Of a stretch of DNA of 64,000 bases, positions 1 through 9,104 are shown piece by piece; position 1 is the stretch's first letter, and every line of letters begins with the position of its first letter. Location of the stretch: assembly GCA_040880405.1 (NCBI GenBank), contig JBBDIM010000079.1, forward strand, positions 1-64,000. The letters are read 5' to 3'. The stretch is from JBBDIM01 sp040880405. GTDB taxonomy: Bacteria; Planctomycetota; Planctomycetia; Pirellulales; Pirellulaceae. The position numbers and the translations under genes are program-made. The notes beneath the pieces were generated by a model. The model made no database searches and had not been told where the DNA came from. It was given only the letters and a program-made list of their open reading frames with translations.

Positions 1-59
1 TAGGATTCAAGCCCTAACCAATTTCCGGACAGACACTAGCTACGGCGAATTCTTGAGGT

Positions 60-134
60 AGCTACGCTCGCAAAGACCGTGGGGGATGTGCTTACCCGCG
101 TCACCACAACCAACAAAGGGCCAAAGGCCCGGTT
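60..134 (-). repeat. Dispersed intergenic repeat, copy 1
   Basis: The reverse complement of this stretch aligns with 14404-14475. Shared blocks are GGGCCTTTGGCCCTTTG, CGCGGGTA, and CTTTGCGAGCGT followed by GCTAC, in the same order, with a short gap in copy 2. Both copies contain the palindrome GGGCC-N3-GGCCC. The rest of 1-208 has no convincing ORF or RNA gene. The element looks like a non-coding repeat, but its mobility and function are unknown. Confidence 0.6.
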
Positions 135-208
135 TGATCTCGAGTGCAGGTTGTTGTACTAGCGGGTCGTACCCCTCTTTAACGTCACAACGACGCAATC
201 ACAAAAAA

Positions 209-235
209 AACGCCGAGACCAACCGTCTCGGCGTT
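209..235. terminator. Bidirectional intrinsic terminator after glgC
   Basis: A perfect 11-bp stem (AACGCCGAGAC / GTCTCGGCGTT) closes a 5-nt loop. An A-run (203-210) lies on the left and a T-rich run (234-244) on the right, so it can end transcription in both directions. It lies about 30 bp past the glgC stop codon. Confidence 0.85.
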
Positions 236-266
236 TCTTTTTTGTTTTGATCGCAGTGCGTGGCCC

Positions 267-1559
267 TTAAGAAAGGCTCCAACCGTCCGGCAACTGGGCT
301 CCCTTTTCGATGACCGGAATCCCATCGACAATCGTGACCCCTTCGGGATACGACTTGTTCTCGATGCCCGCCTCATTGACGACTTTCACGTTGCTGCCGA
401 TGTGGCAATTCTTGTCGACGATCGCACCCTTGATGATGGTTCCCGACCCGATTCGTAGTGGCGGGGTTCCGCTGGCCTCGTGGTGATCTTCTTCTTCCCG
501 GGTCGAGTAGAAATCGCAGCCCATCAGGATCGAGTCCTCGATCGTCACGTTTTCCTCAATCAGGCTGCGTAACCCAATCAGGCTGTTGCGAACAACGGTC
601 CCCTTGCCGATCTTGCAGCCATCCGCGACCAGGCTATCGGTCACCTGGCAATCTCGGATGAGGGTGGGGGGCAAAAATCGTGGGCGCGAGTAAATCGGGG
701 CATTGTCCTCCACGAAGCTAAAAGGAGGATTGTCCGAAACGGTCGCCAAGTTCGCTTCGTAGAAGGCCTTGATTGTCCCGATGTCTTCCCAGTAACCATC
801 AAACATGTGCATCTGCACGTGTCGGCTGCGGATCGCCGCGGGGAAGATCTCCTTGCCGAAGTCCTGGTAGTCAGTCTTTTCCAGCACGTCGACCAAGGCG
901 TCCCGGTTGAACAGGTAAATGCCCATGCTAGCCAGGCAATCACGCCCCTGACTCGCGATCCCCTGGGCGTCGATCCAGGCCGGATCGGTGCGGACGAGGT
1001 TGAGGTCTTCTTCGGTTTTGGGCTTCTCTACGAACCCGGTCACCTTGCCGGTGTCGTCGATCCGCATGATCCCTAAGGCCTCCGCTTCGGCGGAGTGGAC
1101 CGGCATTCCGGCGATGGAGACATCCGCGCCGGAGTTGCAGTGGGTCTCGATCATTTCGCGAAAATCCATCCGGTACAGTTGATCACCGGAGAGGATCAAC
1201 ACGTGTTCGACACCATGCTGCTTGATATACCGCAGGTTCTTGCGGACCGCGTCGGCGGTTCCTTGGTACCAATGGGAACCATCCTCGGCGGTTTGCTGGG
1301 CGGCCAACAACTCGACAAACCCGCCGCTGAAGTGGTCGAACCGGTAGGTCTGGCGAATATGCCGGTGCAAACTGACCGACATGAACTGCGTGAGGACGTA
1401 GATCCGATTCAGCCCGCTATTGATGCAGTTCGAAAGGGGAATATCGATCAACCGATATTTACCCGCCAAGGGGACAGCGGGCTTGGATCGGTAACTGGTC
1501 AGCGGGTTGAGCCGAGTACCGCGACCCCCTCCCAGAACCAGTGAAATCACACTTTGCAT
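267..1559 (-). CDS. glgC: Glucose-1-phosphate adenylyltransferase (ADP-glucose pyrophosphorylase)
   Basis: The enzyme makes ADP-glucose and pyrophosphate from ATP and glucose-1-phosphate, the committing step of bacterial glycogen synthesis. The 430-residue protein opens with the nucleotide-binding motif GGGRGTRLNPLT, followed by SKPAVPLAGKYRLID, GTADAVRKN and YWEDIGTI. A left-handed beta-helix-like C-terminal region follows. All are hallmarks of GlgC. The frame stays open 25 codons further upstream. I chose ATG 1559 because the family motif begins just after it and AAGGA lies about 6 nt upstream. It follows leuS and ppa on the same strand, and the pyrophosphatase next door would remove the pyrophosphate it releases. 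A strong terminator follows. Confidence 0.95.
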   Translation of the reverse strand: MQSVISLVLGGGRGTRLNPLTSYRSKPAVPLAGKYRLIDIPLSNCINSGLNRIYVLTQFMSVSLHRHIRQTYRFDHFSGGFVELLAAQQTAEDGSHWYQGTADAVRKNLRYIKQHGVEHVLILSGDQLYRMDFREMIETHCNSGADVSIAGMPVHSAEAEALGIMRIDDTGKVTGFVEKPKTEEDLNLVRTDPAWIDAQGIASQGRDCLASMGIYLFNRDALVDVLEKTDYQDFGKEIFPAAIRSRHVQMHMFDGYWEDIGTIKAFYEANLATVSDNPPFSFVEDNAPIYSRPRFLPPTLIRDCQVTDSLVADGCKIGKGTVVRNSLIGLRSLIEENVTIEDSILMGCDFYSTREEEDHHEASGTPPLRIGSGTIIKGAIVDKNCHIGSNVKVVNEAGIENKSYPEGVTIVDGIPVIEKGAQLPDGWSLS

Positions 1560-1690
1560 TGGTTTTCCTTGATGCTTGTGTTTTGCGTGGACGAGTCGAC
1601 TAGATGTGTGGGCGGGTGCTTCAAAGCATACCAAGCGGCAAGCGGCGGTTGCAAGTGCCGCAATTGCCGGGGAAATGCGATGAGGGGGCG

Positions 1691-2239
1691 TTACTTGCCG
1701 TAAAACCCGCGTCGACGCTGTTCGCTATAGCGCTGGAGGGCCGACTCGATGATGGGAAACGCCTTCTCCGAAGGCTCGATCTCGTCCACCTCAACCGCCT
1801 TCTCTTCCAGGATTTTGTAATCCTGAAAAAATCGCCGGAGCATGCTCCGGCGATGATGCGGTAGGTCGACCGCCTCGGTATAGGGGGCGAACTCCGGGTC
1901 ATCGACCGCCACCGCGATAATTTTATGGTCCAGCTTGCCGCCGTCCACCATCGTCATCAGGCCGACCGCGCGGGCGGTGATCAGGGTGAGCGGGGCGACC
2001 GGTTCCTGGCACAGTACCAAGACATCCAACGGATCGTCATCTTCCGCCAATGTTTGTGGGACAAAACCGTAATTGGCCGGGTAGTGGACCGCCGAATAGA
2101 GCATGCGGTCCATCCGCAACATGCCCGACTTTTTGTCGAGCTCGTACTTGATACTCGATCCGGTGGGGATCTCGATCACCGCACAAAATTCTTTGGGAAT
2201 ATTTTCACCTGGCGTAATCTCATGCCATGGGTGGAGCAT
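1691..2239 (-). CDS. ppa: Inorganic pyrophosphatase (family I)
   Basis: This soluble enzyme hydrolyses pyrophosphate to two phosphates and so drives biosynthetic reactions. The 182-residue length fits bacterial family I enzymes. Visible features are the EIPTGSSIKYE strand, the YPANYGFVPQT segment and the metal-binding signature EDDDPLDVLV. The open frame extends to a TTG at 2266. ATG 2239 is preferred because the homologous region starts there and AGGAAAG lies upstream, although the spacing of about 13 nt is long. It lies between leuS and glgC, whose reactions both release pyrophosphate, and may be co-transcribed with them. Confidence 0.93.
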   Translation of the reverse strand: MLHPWHEITPGENIPKEFCAVIEIPTGSSIKYELDKKSGMLRMDRMLYSAVHYPANYGFVPQTLAEDDDPLDVLVLCQEPVAPLTLITARAVGLMTMVDGGKLDHKIIAVAVDDPEFAPYTEAVDLPHHRRSMLRRFFQDYKILEEKAVEVDEIEPSEKAFPIIESALQRYSEQRRRGFYGK

Positions 2240-2334
2240 CGTTTGGGTTCTTTCCTGGAGTAACAATTTAGACGAGCGGTCGCGGCGATTTCATTTCCAG
2301 CAAATGGTCGCCGGACCCTTAAGGTTTAAAACGA

Positions 2335-5172
2335 CTATTTGACCACAAAGTTGACCAGCCGACCTGGTACCACAATCGTTTTAACGATTTGTTTACCAGC
2401 AATTAATTCCTGGATGCGGTCGTCTGCCAGCGCGGTCGCCTCTAGGTCTTCCTTGCTAATGTCAGCCGGGACGGTGATCTTCGCGCGAAGTTTGCCGCTG
2501 ATTTGTATCGGGATTTCAACCTCGCTATCCTGCGTGTACTTTTCCAAGTAACGGGGCCATGGCTCGTAGGCCAGCGACTCCTTTTCTCCCAAGATTCGCC
2601 ACAGTTCTTCGCCAATATGTGGGGCCAGCGGGGAAAGCATCAGCACGAAGGTTTTGAGGACCGAGATCGGCCGCGTCGACTCCTTGGTGAAGAAGTTGGT
2701 GAACTCCATCATTCGGGCAATCGCCGTGTTGAACTCCAAGTGCTCAATGTCCTGGGTCACCGCCTTCAGCGTGCGGTGCAACACGCGGAGCTGCGTTTCG
2801 GTCGGCTCGACATTCTGGACCGCATCGGCCAGGCGAATCGAATCGGCCTGGTAATCGACAACCATTCGCCAGGCCCGGTCCAGGAAGTTGCGAACCCCCT
2901 TTACGCCATCCATCGCCCAAGGCTTGGTCGCCTCCAGCGGCCCCATGAACATCTCGTACAGGCGGAGGCTATCCGCCCCGAAATCCTTGACCACGGCGTC
3001 CGGGCTGACGACATTTCCGCGACTCTTGGACATCTTGTGAGCGCGGGATTCGATGCGGATGGCGGGATCCTCCACTAGGACAAATCCTTCCCCTTGCTTC
3101 ACCGCCTGATCTTCCCGCAGCTTAATCGGCGTTACCGGGGTGCCATCGACCGTGTGAAAATTACCTTCCTCATCCTTGGAAACTTGCGGGTGACTGACCC
3201 ACTGGCCTTCGGCGGTTTGATAGGCGGTGTACTCCACCTCGCCCAGGATCATTCCCTGGTTGATCAACTTCCGAAACGGCTCGGCGGTGGTGAGGTGTCC
3301 GCGGTCGAACAAAACCTTGTGCCAGAACCGCGAATACAGCAAATGCAGCACCGCATGTTCAGCACCGCCCACGTACAGGTCGACCGGCATCCAGGCCTGT
3401 TCCTTTTCCGGATCGATGAAGGCCTGATCGTTCTCGGGGTCGATAAACCGCAGATAGTACCAGCAGGAACCGGCCCACTGCGGCATCGTGTTGGTCTCAC
3501 GCTTGTAGCGGACCCCATCGATCACCGGGTACAGCCACGCTTCGTCCGCCTTCTCCAGCGGCGGCTCGGGCCTGCCCAGCGGTTTGAAATCCTCCAGTTC
3601 CGGCAGGTTGACGGGAAGTTGGTCGATCGGCACCGGACGGACCAGGCCGGTCGGCTCGCCGGAGTCGTCCAGTTCCTTCAAAATGGGGAACGGTTCGCCC
3701 CAGAATCGCTGGCGGCTGAACAGCCAATCGCGGAGTTTGAAGTTGACCGCGCGTTTGCCGACGCCGCTGGCCCGCAGATCGGCCGAGATGCGGGCTTTGA
3801 AACTGTCGGTATCCAGTCCGTCGTACTTCTTGCCGGAATTGATCCCCGTACCGCTGAGCGTACTGCACCCTCGGCCCGCCAACACTTGCTCGCGGTCGAC
3901 CTTATCGGTTGGGCCCGGATCAACCACCGCGATGATCGGGATCTCGAACTTTTGGGCGAATTCAAAGTCCCGCTCGTCATGGGCGGGGACCGCCATAATC
4001 GCCCCGGTCCCGTAGCTGATCAGGACATAATCGGCAATCCAAACCGGGATCTTGGCTCCGTTGACTGGATTGATGGCGTAAGAACCGGTGAACACGCCGG
4101 TCTTCTCTTTCGCCAGTTCGGTTCGTTCCAGATCCGATTTGAAGCCCGCCTTTTCACAATATGCTTGGACCTCGGCCCGCTGGTCCGCGGACGTCAGTTG
4201 ACCTACCAGCGGATGCTCCGGAGCGATCACCATGTAGGTCGCCCCAAACAGCGTATCGGGCCGCGTGGTGTAAACCCGCAGGACATCGTCTCCCGCTTTA
4301 CGTGGCAAACCCTCGGCGGCTCGTGATTCTTTCCATGCGGCAAACTTATCCTCGGGACCGATATAGAAATCGACCTCTGCCCCTTCACTCCGGCCAATCC
4401 AGTTCCGCTGGAGCGATTTGACACTTTCGGGCCAATCCAGTAGGTCTAAATCGCGCTCCAGCCGCTCGGCGTAGGCGGTGATTCGCAGCATCCACTGCCG
4501 CAGCGGAAGCCGTTTGACCGGATGGTTGCCTCGCTCGCTCCGGCCGTCGATGACTTCTTCGTTGGCCAACACCGTGCCCAGGGCGGGGCACCAATTGACC
4601 GGGGCCTCGCTGACGTACGCCAGCCGGTGGTCGTCCCGGTATTGGCGGATCGCCAACGCCCCTACCGCCTCAACATCCTCAGGAATCGGCAACTCGGCGA
4701 TCGGGCGACCCTTATCCTGCTCGGCGTCGTACCAGGTGTCGTACAGCTCCAGGAAAATCCACTGGGTCCAGCGGAAGTAGGTGACATCGGTGGTGGCGAT
4801 CCGCCGCTGCCAATCGTAACTAAAGCCCAGCATCTTCAGTTGCCGGACGAAGTTTTCGATGTTCTTCTCGGTCTGGATCCGAGGGGGGGTCCCGGTTTTG
4901 ATCGCGTACTCTTCGGCCGGCAGACCAAACGAATCGAACCCCATCGGGTGCAGCACACTCTTTCCTCGCATTCGCCAATACCGGCACACGATGTCAGTGG
5001 CGGTGTACCCTTCCGGATGTCCGACATGCAGCCCCTCGCCGCTCGGGTAGGGAAACATATCCAGGACGTACATTTTCTCCCCGGTCGGCTCTTCCGGGCA
5101 GCGGAACGTTTGGTTCTCGTCCCAGAAATGTTGCCACTTCGGTTCAATTTCAGCCGGGTTATAGCGGGGCAT
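2335..5172 (-). CDS. leuS: Leucyl-tRNA synthetase
   Basis: This class I aminoacyl-tRNA synthetase charges tRNA-Leu in the cytoplasm. The 945-residue protein carries the HIGH-type motif HVGH (residues 49-52) within GEGLHVGHPEGYTATD, and KMSKS near residue 712. Between them lies a large connective/editing region with TTRPDTLFGATYMV, typical of LeuRS. The C-terminal anticodon-binding region is present. At 945 residues it is longer than E. coli LeuRS (860). ATG 5172 is the natural start and the Shine-Dalgarno is weak. A TTGTCA-17-TAGAAT promoter lies about 70 bp upstream. Confidence 0.96.
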   Translation of the reverse strand: MPRYNPAEIEPKWQHFWDENQTFRCPEEPTGEKMYVLDMFPYPSGEGLHVGHPEGYTATDIVCRYWRMRGKSVLHPMGFDSFGLPAEEYAIKTGTPPRIQTEKNIENFVRQLKMLGFSYDWQRRIATTDVTYFRWTQWIFLELYDTWYDAEQDKGRPIAELPIPEDVEAVGALAIRQYRDDHRLAYVSEAPVNWCPALGTVLANEEVIDGRSERGNHPVKRLPLRQWMLRITAYAERLERDLDLLDWPESVKSLQRNWIGRSEGAEVDFYIGPEDKFAAWKESRAAEGLPRKAGDDVLRVYTTRPDTLFGATYMVIAPEHPLVGQLTSADQRAEVQAYCEKAGFKSDLERTELAKEKTGVFTGSYAINPVNGAKIPVWIADYVLISYGTGAIMAVPAHDERDFEFAQKFEIPIIAVVDPGPTDKVDREQVLAGRGCSTLSGTGINSGKKYDGLDTDSFKARISADLRASGVGKRAVNFKLRDWLFSRQRFWGEPFPILKELDDSGEPTGLVRPVPIDQLPVNLPELEDFKPLGRPEPPLEKADEAWLYPVIDGVRYKRETNTMPQWAGSCWYYLRFIDPENDQAFIDPEKEQAWMPVDLYVGGAEHAVLHLLYSRFWHKVLFDRGHLTTAEPFRKLINQGMILGEVEYTAYQTAEGQWVSHPQVSKDEEGNFHTVDGTPVTPIKLREDQAVKQGEGFVLVEDPAIRIESRAHKMSKSRGNVVSPDAVVKDFGADSLRLYEMFMGPLEATKPWAMDGVKGVRNFLDRAWRMVVDYQADSIRLADAVQNVEPTETQLRVLHRTLKAVTQDIEHLEFNTAIARMMEFTNFFTKESTRPISVLKTFVLMLSPLAPHIGEELWRILGEKESLAYEPWPRYLEKYTQDSEVEIPIQISGKLRAKITVPADISKEDLEATALADDRIQELIAGKQIVKTIVVPGRLVNFVVK

Positions 5173-5244
5173 GAATCTTATCCATCAGAGGCTGCCAGGT
5201 TCGTCGCCTAAGTAAACCGTATTTACCGGTTTATGAAACGCTCG

Positions 5245-5273
5245 ATTCTAATTCTTGGCGGCGATGCTGACAA
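5245..5273 (-). promoter_or_regulatory. Predicted housekeeping promoter of leuS
   Basis: On the minus strand TTGTCA (5268-5273) is followed by a 17-bp spacer and TAGAAT (5245-5250), each 5/6 to the sigma-70 consensus. Predicted transcription start is about 5238, giving a leader of about 65 nt. The rest of the leuS-map divergent gap (5173-5528) holds no recognisable gene, RNA or terminator, and I found no clear promoter for map. Confidence 0.5.
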
Positions 5274-5528
5274 TTGTCCACCCGTGGTGGTTTGCGTGGG
5301 AATTTGGAGGTTTGAACGTCGTTTCGTGGTACTGTATCAAAGTTGACGGTTGCCCCAGGATGACGCGTGAGAATTATTGAAAATCGGGTGCTTTCAAGTG
5401 TTCCCCGGTCGAATACCCTGTTAAACTGGCTCGCACGGCATCGAAATCACATTTGCCGATACGAACCGCCACATCACGCGGGTCGTTATTTTTCCGCTCC
5501 ATCGTCCTTCGTAGGATAAGCCCTGATC

Positions 5529-6329
5529 ATGCTGCACGGCCGCCGTCACTTACAATTGGTTGATTCGGAACGCGATGCCATGCGGTTGGCATGTCGGTTC
5601 AATGCCCAACTGATGGACTACATTCGGCCACATGTCAAACCAGGGGTCCGGACCGAAGAGATTGACCGCCTGGTCCACGATTACACACTAGACCACGGAC
5701 ACATTCCAGCCTGCCTCGGTTACCACGGCTTTCCCAAAAGCTGCTGTACCAGCGTCAACGAGGTCATCTGCCACGGGATTCCGGGGGAATATGAGCTGAA
5801 GCCGGGCGATATCGTCAATATCGACATCACTTCGGTCGTCGAAGGATGGTTTGGCGACCAATCTGAGACCTTCTTTATCGGAGAGGTCTCCGACGAAGCG
5901 AAGCAAGTGACCCAGTGTGCCTTCGACTCGATGCACCTCGCGATCGACGCTATTTACCCCGAATGCAGAGTCTCTGAAATCGGCCGCATGATCGTCGAAG
6001 AAGCGAAGAAGTTTGGCTATGGCGTGGTCGAGGAATTTGTGGGACACGGCCTCGGTCGGCGGTTTCACCAAGAGCCCTCCATTCCCCATGTCCCGACTCG
6101 CGCCGCGCATTCGATCCGGATTTTGCCGGGGGTCTGTTTCACGATTGAGCCAATGATCAACATCGGCGGCCCGCAGACCAGTCTCGATCAGGCCGATGGC
6201 TGGACCGTACGCACGCAGGATCGCACGCTTAGCGCCCAGTTCGAGCACACCGTGCTCATGACCGAGAACGGGGCGGAAATCCTAACGCTGACCCAAAATG
6301 GTCCTCAAAAAGGGCACCGTTTTCTGTAA
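5529..6329 (+). CDS. map: Methionine aminopeptidase, type I
   Basis: It removes the initiator methionine from nascent proteins and is a cytoplasmic two-metal enzyme. The 266-residue protein keeps the complete metal site by alignment with the E. coli enzyme: Asp99 (VNIDITS), Asp110 (GDQSETF), His173 (VGHGLG), Glu207 (FTIEPM) and Glu239 (QFEHTV), plus catalytic His82 (ICHGIP). ATG 5529 is preceded by AGGATAAG. It is a single-gene unit, divergent from leuS. Downstream is a nested inverted-repeat element and no clear terminator. Confidence 0.96.
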   Translation: MLHGRRHLQLVDSERDAMRLACRFNAQLMDYIRPHVKPGVRTEEIDRLVHDYTLDHGHIPACLGYHGFPKSCCTSVNEVICHGIPGEYELKPGDIVNIDITSVVEGWFGDQSETFFIGEVSDEAKQVTQCAFDSMHLAIDAIYPECRVSEIGRMIVEEAKKFGYGVVEEFVGHGLGRRFHQEPSIPHVPTRAAHSIRILPGVCFTIEPMINIGGPQTSLDQADGWTVRTQDRTLSAQFEHTVLMTENGAEILTLTQNGPQKGHRFL

Positions 6330-6384
6330 ACCCTCAACTTGTGCAACTCCTTTTCTGTTGGGGGCATAGCAGGGTTCACATTTA

Positions 6385-6619
6385 GGGGATGAGTTCAATT
6401 ACAAAGAGTCGGAGATCAAGAGGTTTCGGCCGCGGTCCCCGTAATTGACCTTATCCCCGTACATGTTTGGCGTGCGAACCAATTGCCGGCCCCACTTGCG
6501 CGGGTCGCTTAGTGGGGGCTGTTGTTGAGGATGGAACGTTTCGAGGGGGATAAGTTCAATTACGGGTACCGCGGATTGGGGTTCTCATCCGCCGACTCTT
6601 TGTAATTGAACTCATCCCC
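6385..6619. repeat. Nested inverted-repeat element (REPIN/MITE-like)
   Basis: Two 74-nt arms (6385-6458 and 6546-6619) are collinear inverted copies; the outer 28 bp are identical. Within each arm the 18-nt motif GGGGATRAGTTCAATTAC occurs in both orientations. This gives four copies in all: 6385-6402 forward, 6441-6458 reverse, 6546-6563 forward and 6602-6619 reverse. The 87-nt centre holds a further small hairpin (GCCCCACT / AGTGGGGGC). No ORF is present. The layout resembles REP doublets mobilised by Y1/RAYT transposases, which is inference. It fills most of the 405-bp map-SH3 gap; 6330-6384 and 6620-6734 show nothing else. Confidence 0.8.
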
Positions 6620-6734
6620 GGCCATTCTCGTTTTCACGGAATTCCTCTTGTCTGGGTAACGTCATTTCGGTACTTAACTCCCGATTCTTTCCCCGTTTGG
6701 GGATTATTTTGGAGTTTCAAGTGCCAGAGACGAA

Positions 6735-8171
6735 ATGACCAAACAGCCGCCAATCCACGTGTGGATCTTCCTAGGATTGCTGCCTCTATGCGTGGCAAAT
6801 GCCGCAATCGCCGAGGAAGGACCCTACTTGGCCAAGGTCACCAGCGATCAGGTCCTCGTCCGCAGCGGGGCCGGTAGCAACTATTACCCCACCGGCTACC
6901 TCGACGCCGATGTCGAAGTGGAGGTGTACGACGTGACGCCTGACGGCTGGATCGCCATTCGTCCGCCGGAGGGTTCCTTTAGCCTCGTACGAGTCACCGG
7001 GGTAATCAAAGAGGATGGCGAAGACGTTGGGTTGATCAAAAAAAATGAGACCCCCTCCTATATTGGCAGCCAAATCAATGGCGAGCACCATGTCGTTCTC
7101 GTCAAACTGGATGAAGAGGAACCGGTCCAGATTTTAGGCCTGTTAGAGCTTCGCGATGCGGAGACAGGCAAGAAAAAAGCGTGGTACAAAATCTCTCCCC
7201 CGGCGGGAGAGTTTCGCTGGATTCACGAGCAGTTTGTCGAGCGGACCGACCTGCCGCCGATTGAATTGGCCACGGCGGAGTTGGATGGGGAAACCGAGAT
7301 CGCCCTGACCGCTGGGGAAGATCCGGTGCAGCCCCCCGCGAAACCCAAGGTCGAGGAGCCGAGTTGGCGGAAACGTTCTCCTTCTGAGAGAAGCCCTCGG
7401 GTGGCCTCCTTGGCACCCCCGTTGCATCAGGAACAAACGCCGCTGGCCACGCCGTCGGCGATTGACAAAAAAAACCTGGAGGCGAGCCTTTTCGAGGAAC
7501 TGGGCCGCTTGGACGTCGATCCCCTGGTGTTGATTGAAGTCAAATTGACCCACGAAGTGGTCAAGCCGGTCGAGCATTGGGAATTGGTCCCATTGCAAGC
7601 GGCGGTTCGTCAGTTCATTCAATCCGGCGAGACGCCACTGGAGCGGGGTAAGGCCCGGCTGTTATCGGAGAAAATCGAAGACTTCGCCCGACTGCAGGAA
7701 CGTAAATTGGCCCTAGCCGAGGCTCTGACTGCGGTGAATTCCACCCAGCCAACCCAAGAGCGGACCCCGCCTGATTTGGAAGTTCCTGAAGGGACATCCT
7801 CCGAAGCGTCCGCCGTAGCGACTACGGCCATGGGAAATTCCGAAGAGGCACAGTCGCTCGGTGCCACGACTGAATCGACACCGACAACAGAGGATGATCA
7901 GCCCGCGCCCCGCTACGATGGCCAAGGCTGGTTGATGCCGGTGGTGACTAGAGCGGCTCAGGCCCGTAAGAGCGAGCGGTATACGCCCCCCTTCGCCTTA
8001 ACCGACCATGCTGGCAATGTGATCCAGTTTGTCAGTCCGACCCCTGGGCTGAACCTCCGCCGGTTCACCCGACAGGAAGTGGGGATCTACGGTCAGGTCT
8101 CGCCTGTTGATCAGTACACCAAGCCGCATCTGACGGCCCATCGAGTGGTGGTCTTGAGTCGCCATCGGTAG
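6735..8171 (+). CDS. Secreted SH3-domain protein of unknown function
   Basis: The 478-residue protein starts with a signal peptide (hydrophobic WIFLGLLPLCVANAAIA, likely cleaved after residue 26). A bacterial SH3-like domain follows at about 30-95, with the typical VLVRSGAGSNYYPTG and DGWIAIRPP strands. SH3 domains of this type usually sit in envelope or peptidoglycan-associated proteins. The middle (about 190-240 and 340-400) is low-complexity, rich in Pro, Glu, Ser and Thr. A helical charged segment lies around 250-335. A short conserved-looking C-terminal part follows, with PGLNLRRFTRQEVGIYG. I do not recognise a named family for the whole protein. It is followed by rsmG, 87 bp downstream on the same strand. 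Confidence 0.75.
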   Translation: MTKQPPIHVWIFLGLLPLCVANAAIAEEGPYLAKVTSDQVLVRSGAGSNYYPTGYLDADVEVEVYDVTPDGWIAIRPPEGSFSLVRVTGVIKEDGEDVGLIKKNETPSYIGSQINGEHHVVLVKLDEEEPVQILGLLELRDAETGKKKAWYKISPPAGEFRWIHEQFVERTDLPPIELATAELDGETEIALTAGEDPVQPPAKPKVEEPSWRKRSPSERSPRVASLAPPLHQEQTPLATPSAIDKKNLEASLFEELGRLDVDPLVLIEVKLTHEVVKPVEHWELVPLQAAVRQFIQSGETPLERGKARLLSEKIEDFARLQERKLALAEALTAVNSTQPTQERTPPDLEVPEGTSSEASAVATTAMGNSEEAQSLGATTESTPTTEDDQPAPRYDGQGWLMPVVTRAAQARKSERYTPPFALTDHAGNVIQFVSPTPGLNLRRFTRQEVGIYGQVSPVDQYTKPHLTAHRVVVLSRHR

Positions 8172-8258
8172 AGATGACTGGGGCATTCGCGATTCCAGGT
8201 ATTCTCCCTACAATGCGGTGATTGGCAGGCCGATTACTAATTTTCCCCTGAGAAGCGA

Positions 8259-8990
8259 ATGACCCCCGAGGAAGACTTTTCCGAACCCGAGTCCCCACCG
8301 CAGCCTCCTCCGGAGGTTCCCGCAGAGCTACCCACGGAACTTCCCAGCGCAACGCTGAACGAGGCCCTCGTAAAATATGGGGCTCCCCTCCCCCCGGAAG
8401 TTGCTGAGCGGGTCGATCAGTATGTCCGCGCCCTGTGGGCGATGAACGAAAAGCTGAACCTCACTCGGCACACCGATTACGACAAGTTCGTGGCCCGCGA
8501 CTTGATTGATAGCATGGCCTTGGCCGGCCTGATCAAACCGGGCGAGGAAGTCCTCGACTTGGGAACCGGCGGAGGCGTTCCGGGCATTTTGATCGCGATT
8601 TTACGGCCTGATGTCCAGGTGAGCCTGTCTGATTCGGTCGCGAAAAAGGCGAGTGCGGTCCAAGATATCGTGGCGGAATTAGATCTGCCGATCGCCGTAT
8701 ATCATGCCCGGGGTGAAGAGGTTTTGGACGACTTCCGATTCGATAGCGTCGTCTGCCGAGCGGTCGCCCCCCTGAAAAAGCTGCTCACTTGGCTCGAACC
8801 CCACTGGCTCTCGGTCAACAAATTGCTGGCGATTAAAGGGACGAAATGGGTCGAGGAGCGGAACGAGGCGCGGCACCTGGGGATGGCCAAAAAGGTGGAG
8901 ATTCGCAAGGTTCACGAGTACGAAACGCCCGGCAACGATCACCCCAGCGTCATTCTCAAAGTATGGGCAAAGGGGCGTAAGGAACCGTAA
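8259..8990 (+). CDS. rsmG: 16S rRNA (guanine-527-N7)-methyltransferase
   Basis: This SAM-dependent enzyme methylates G527 of 16S rRNA. The 243-residue protein has NLTRHTDYDKFVARDLIDS, the SAM-binding loop DLGTGGGVPGI and the VVCRAVAPLKKLL segment, as in the RsmG/GidB family. It has an N-terminal extension of about 30 residues made almost only of Pro, Glu, Ser and Leu, absent from typical RsmG and probably disordered. The ATG at 8259 has only a weak upstream GAGAAG. No parA/parB or mnmG lies nearby, unlike the classical origin-linked gidB locus. Confidence 0.92.
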   Translation: MTPEEDFSEPESPPQPPPEVPAELPTELPSATLNEALVKYGAPLPPEVAERVDQYVRALWAMNEKLNLTRHTDYDKFVARDLIDSMALAGLIKPGEEVLDLGTGGGVPGILIAILRPDVQVSLSDSVAKKASAVQDIVAELDLPIAVYHARGEEVLDDFRFDSVVCRAVAPLKKLLTWLEPHWLSVNKLLAIKGTKWVEERNEARHLGMAKKVEIRKVHEYETPGNDHPSVILKVWAKGRKEP

Positions 8991-9029
8991 ATGCTTCCGA
9001 TTAAAGGAAGTTTCGCGATTTTGCCGACA

Positions 9030-9058
9030 TTGTTGGTAATCGCGGATCGCCCTATAAT
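9030..9058 (+). promoter_or_regulatory. Predicted promoter of cysD-cysNC
   Basis: A perfect TATAAT (9053-9058) lies 17 bp after a poor -35 match, TTGTTG (9030-9035). Transcription would start near 9065 and give a leader of about 105 nt to the cysD start codon. The -10 is convincing and the -35 is not. Confidence 0.45.
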
Positions 9059-9080
9059 CGGAGATTCAATAAGGGCGACT

Positions 9081-9104
9081 GGGCTCCCGCATGGCCGGGG
9101 GCCC
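9081..9104 (+). other. GC-rich hairpin in the cysD leader
   Basis: GGGCTCCCG (9081-9089) pairs with CGGGGGCCC (9096-9104) over nine base pairs, including one T-G, around a 6-nt loop. No T-run follows, so it is not an obvious intrinsic terminator. It lies just after the predicted cysD start of transcription. I do not recognise a known sulfur riboswitch here. Confidence 0.4.

Noticed and set aside
1560..1634. 25-codon N-terminal extension of glgC
   Set aside because: The extension has no family similarity, and a Shine-Dalgarno sits directly before ATG 1559.
3094..4326. 410-residue open frame on the plus strand
   Set aside because: It lies entirely antisense to leuS, whose motifs are unambiguous; the protein shows no domain pattern.
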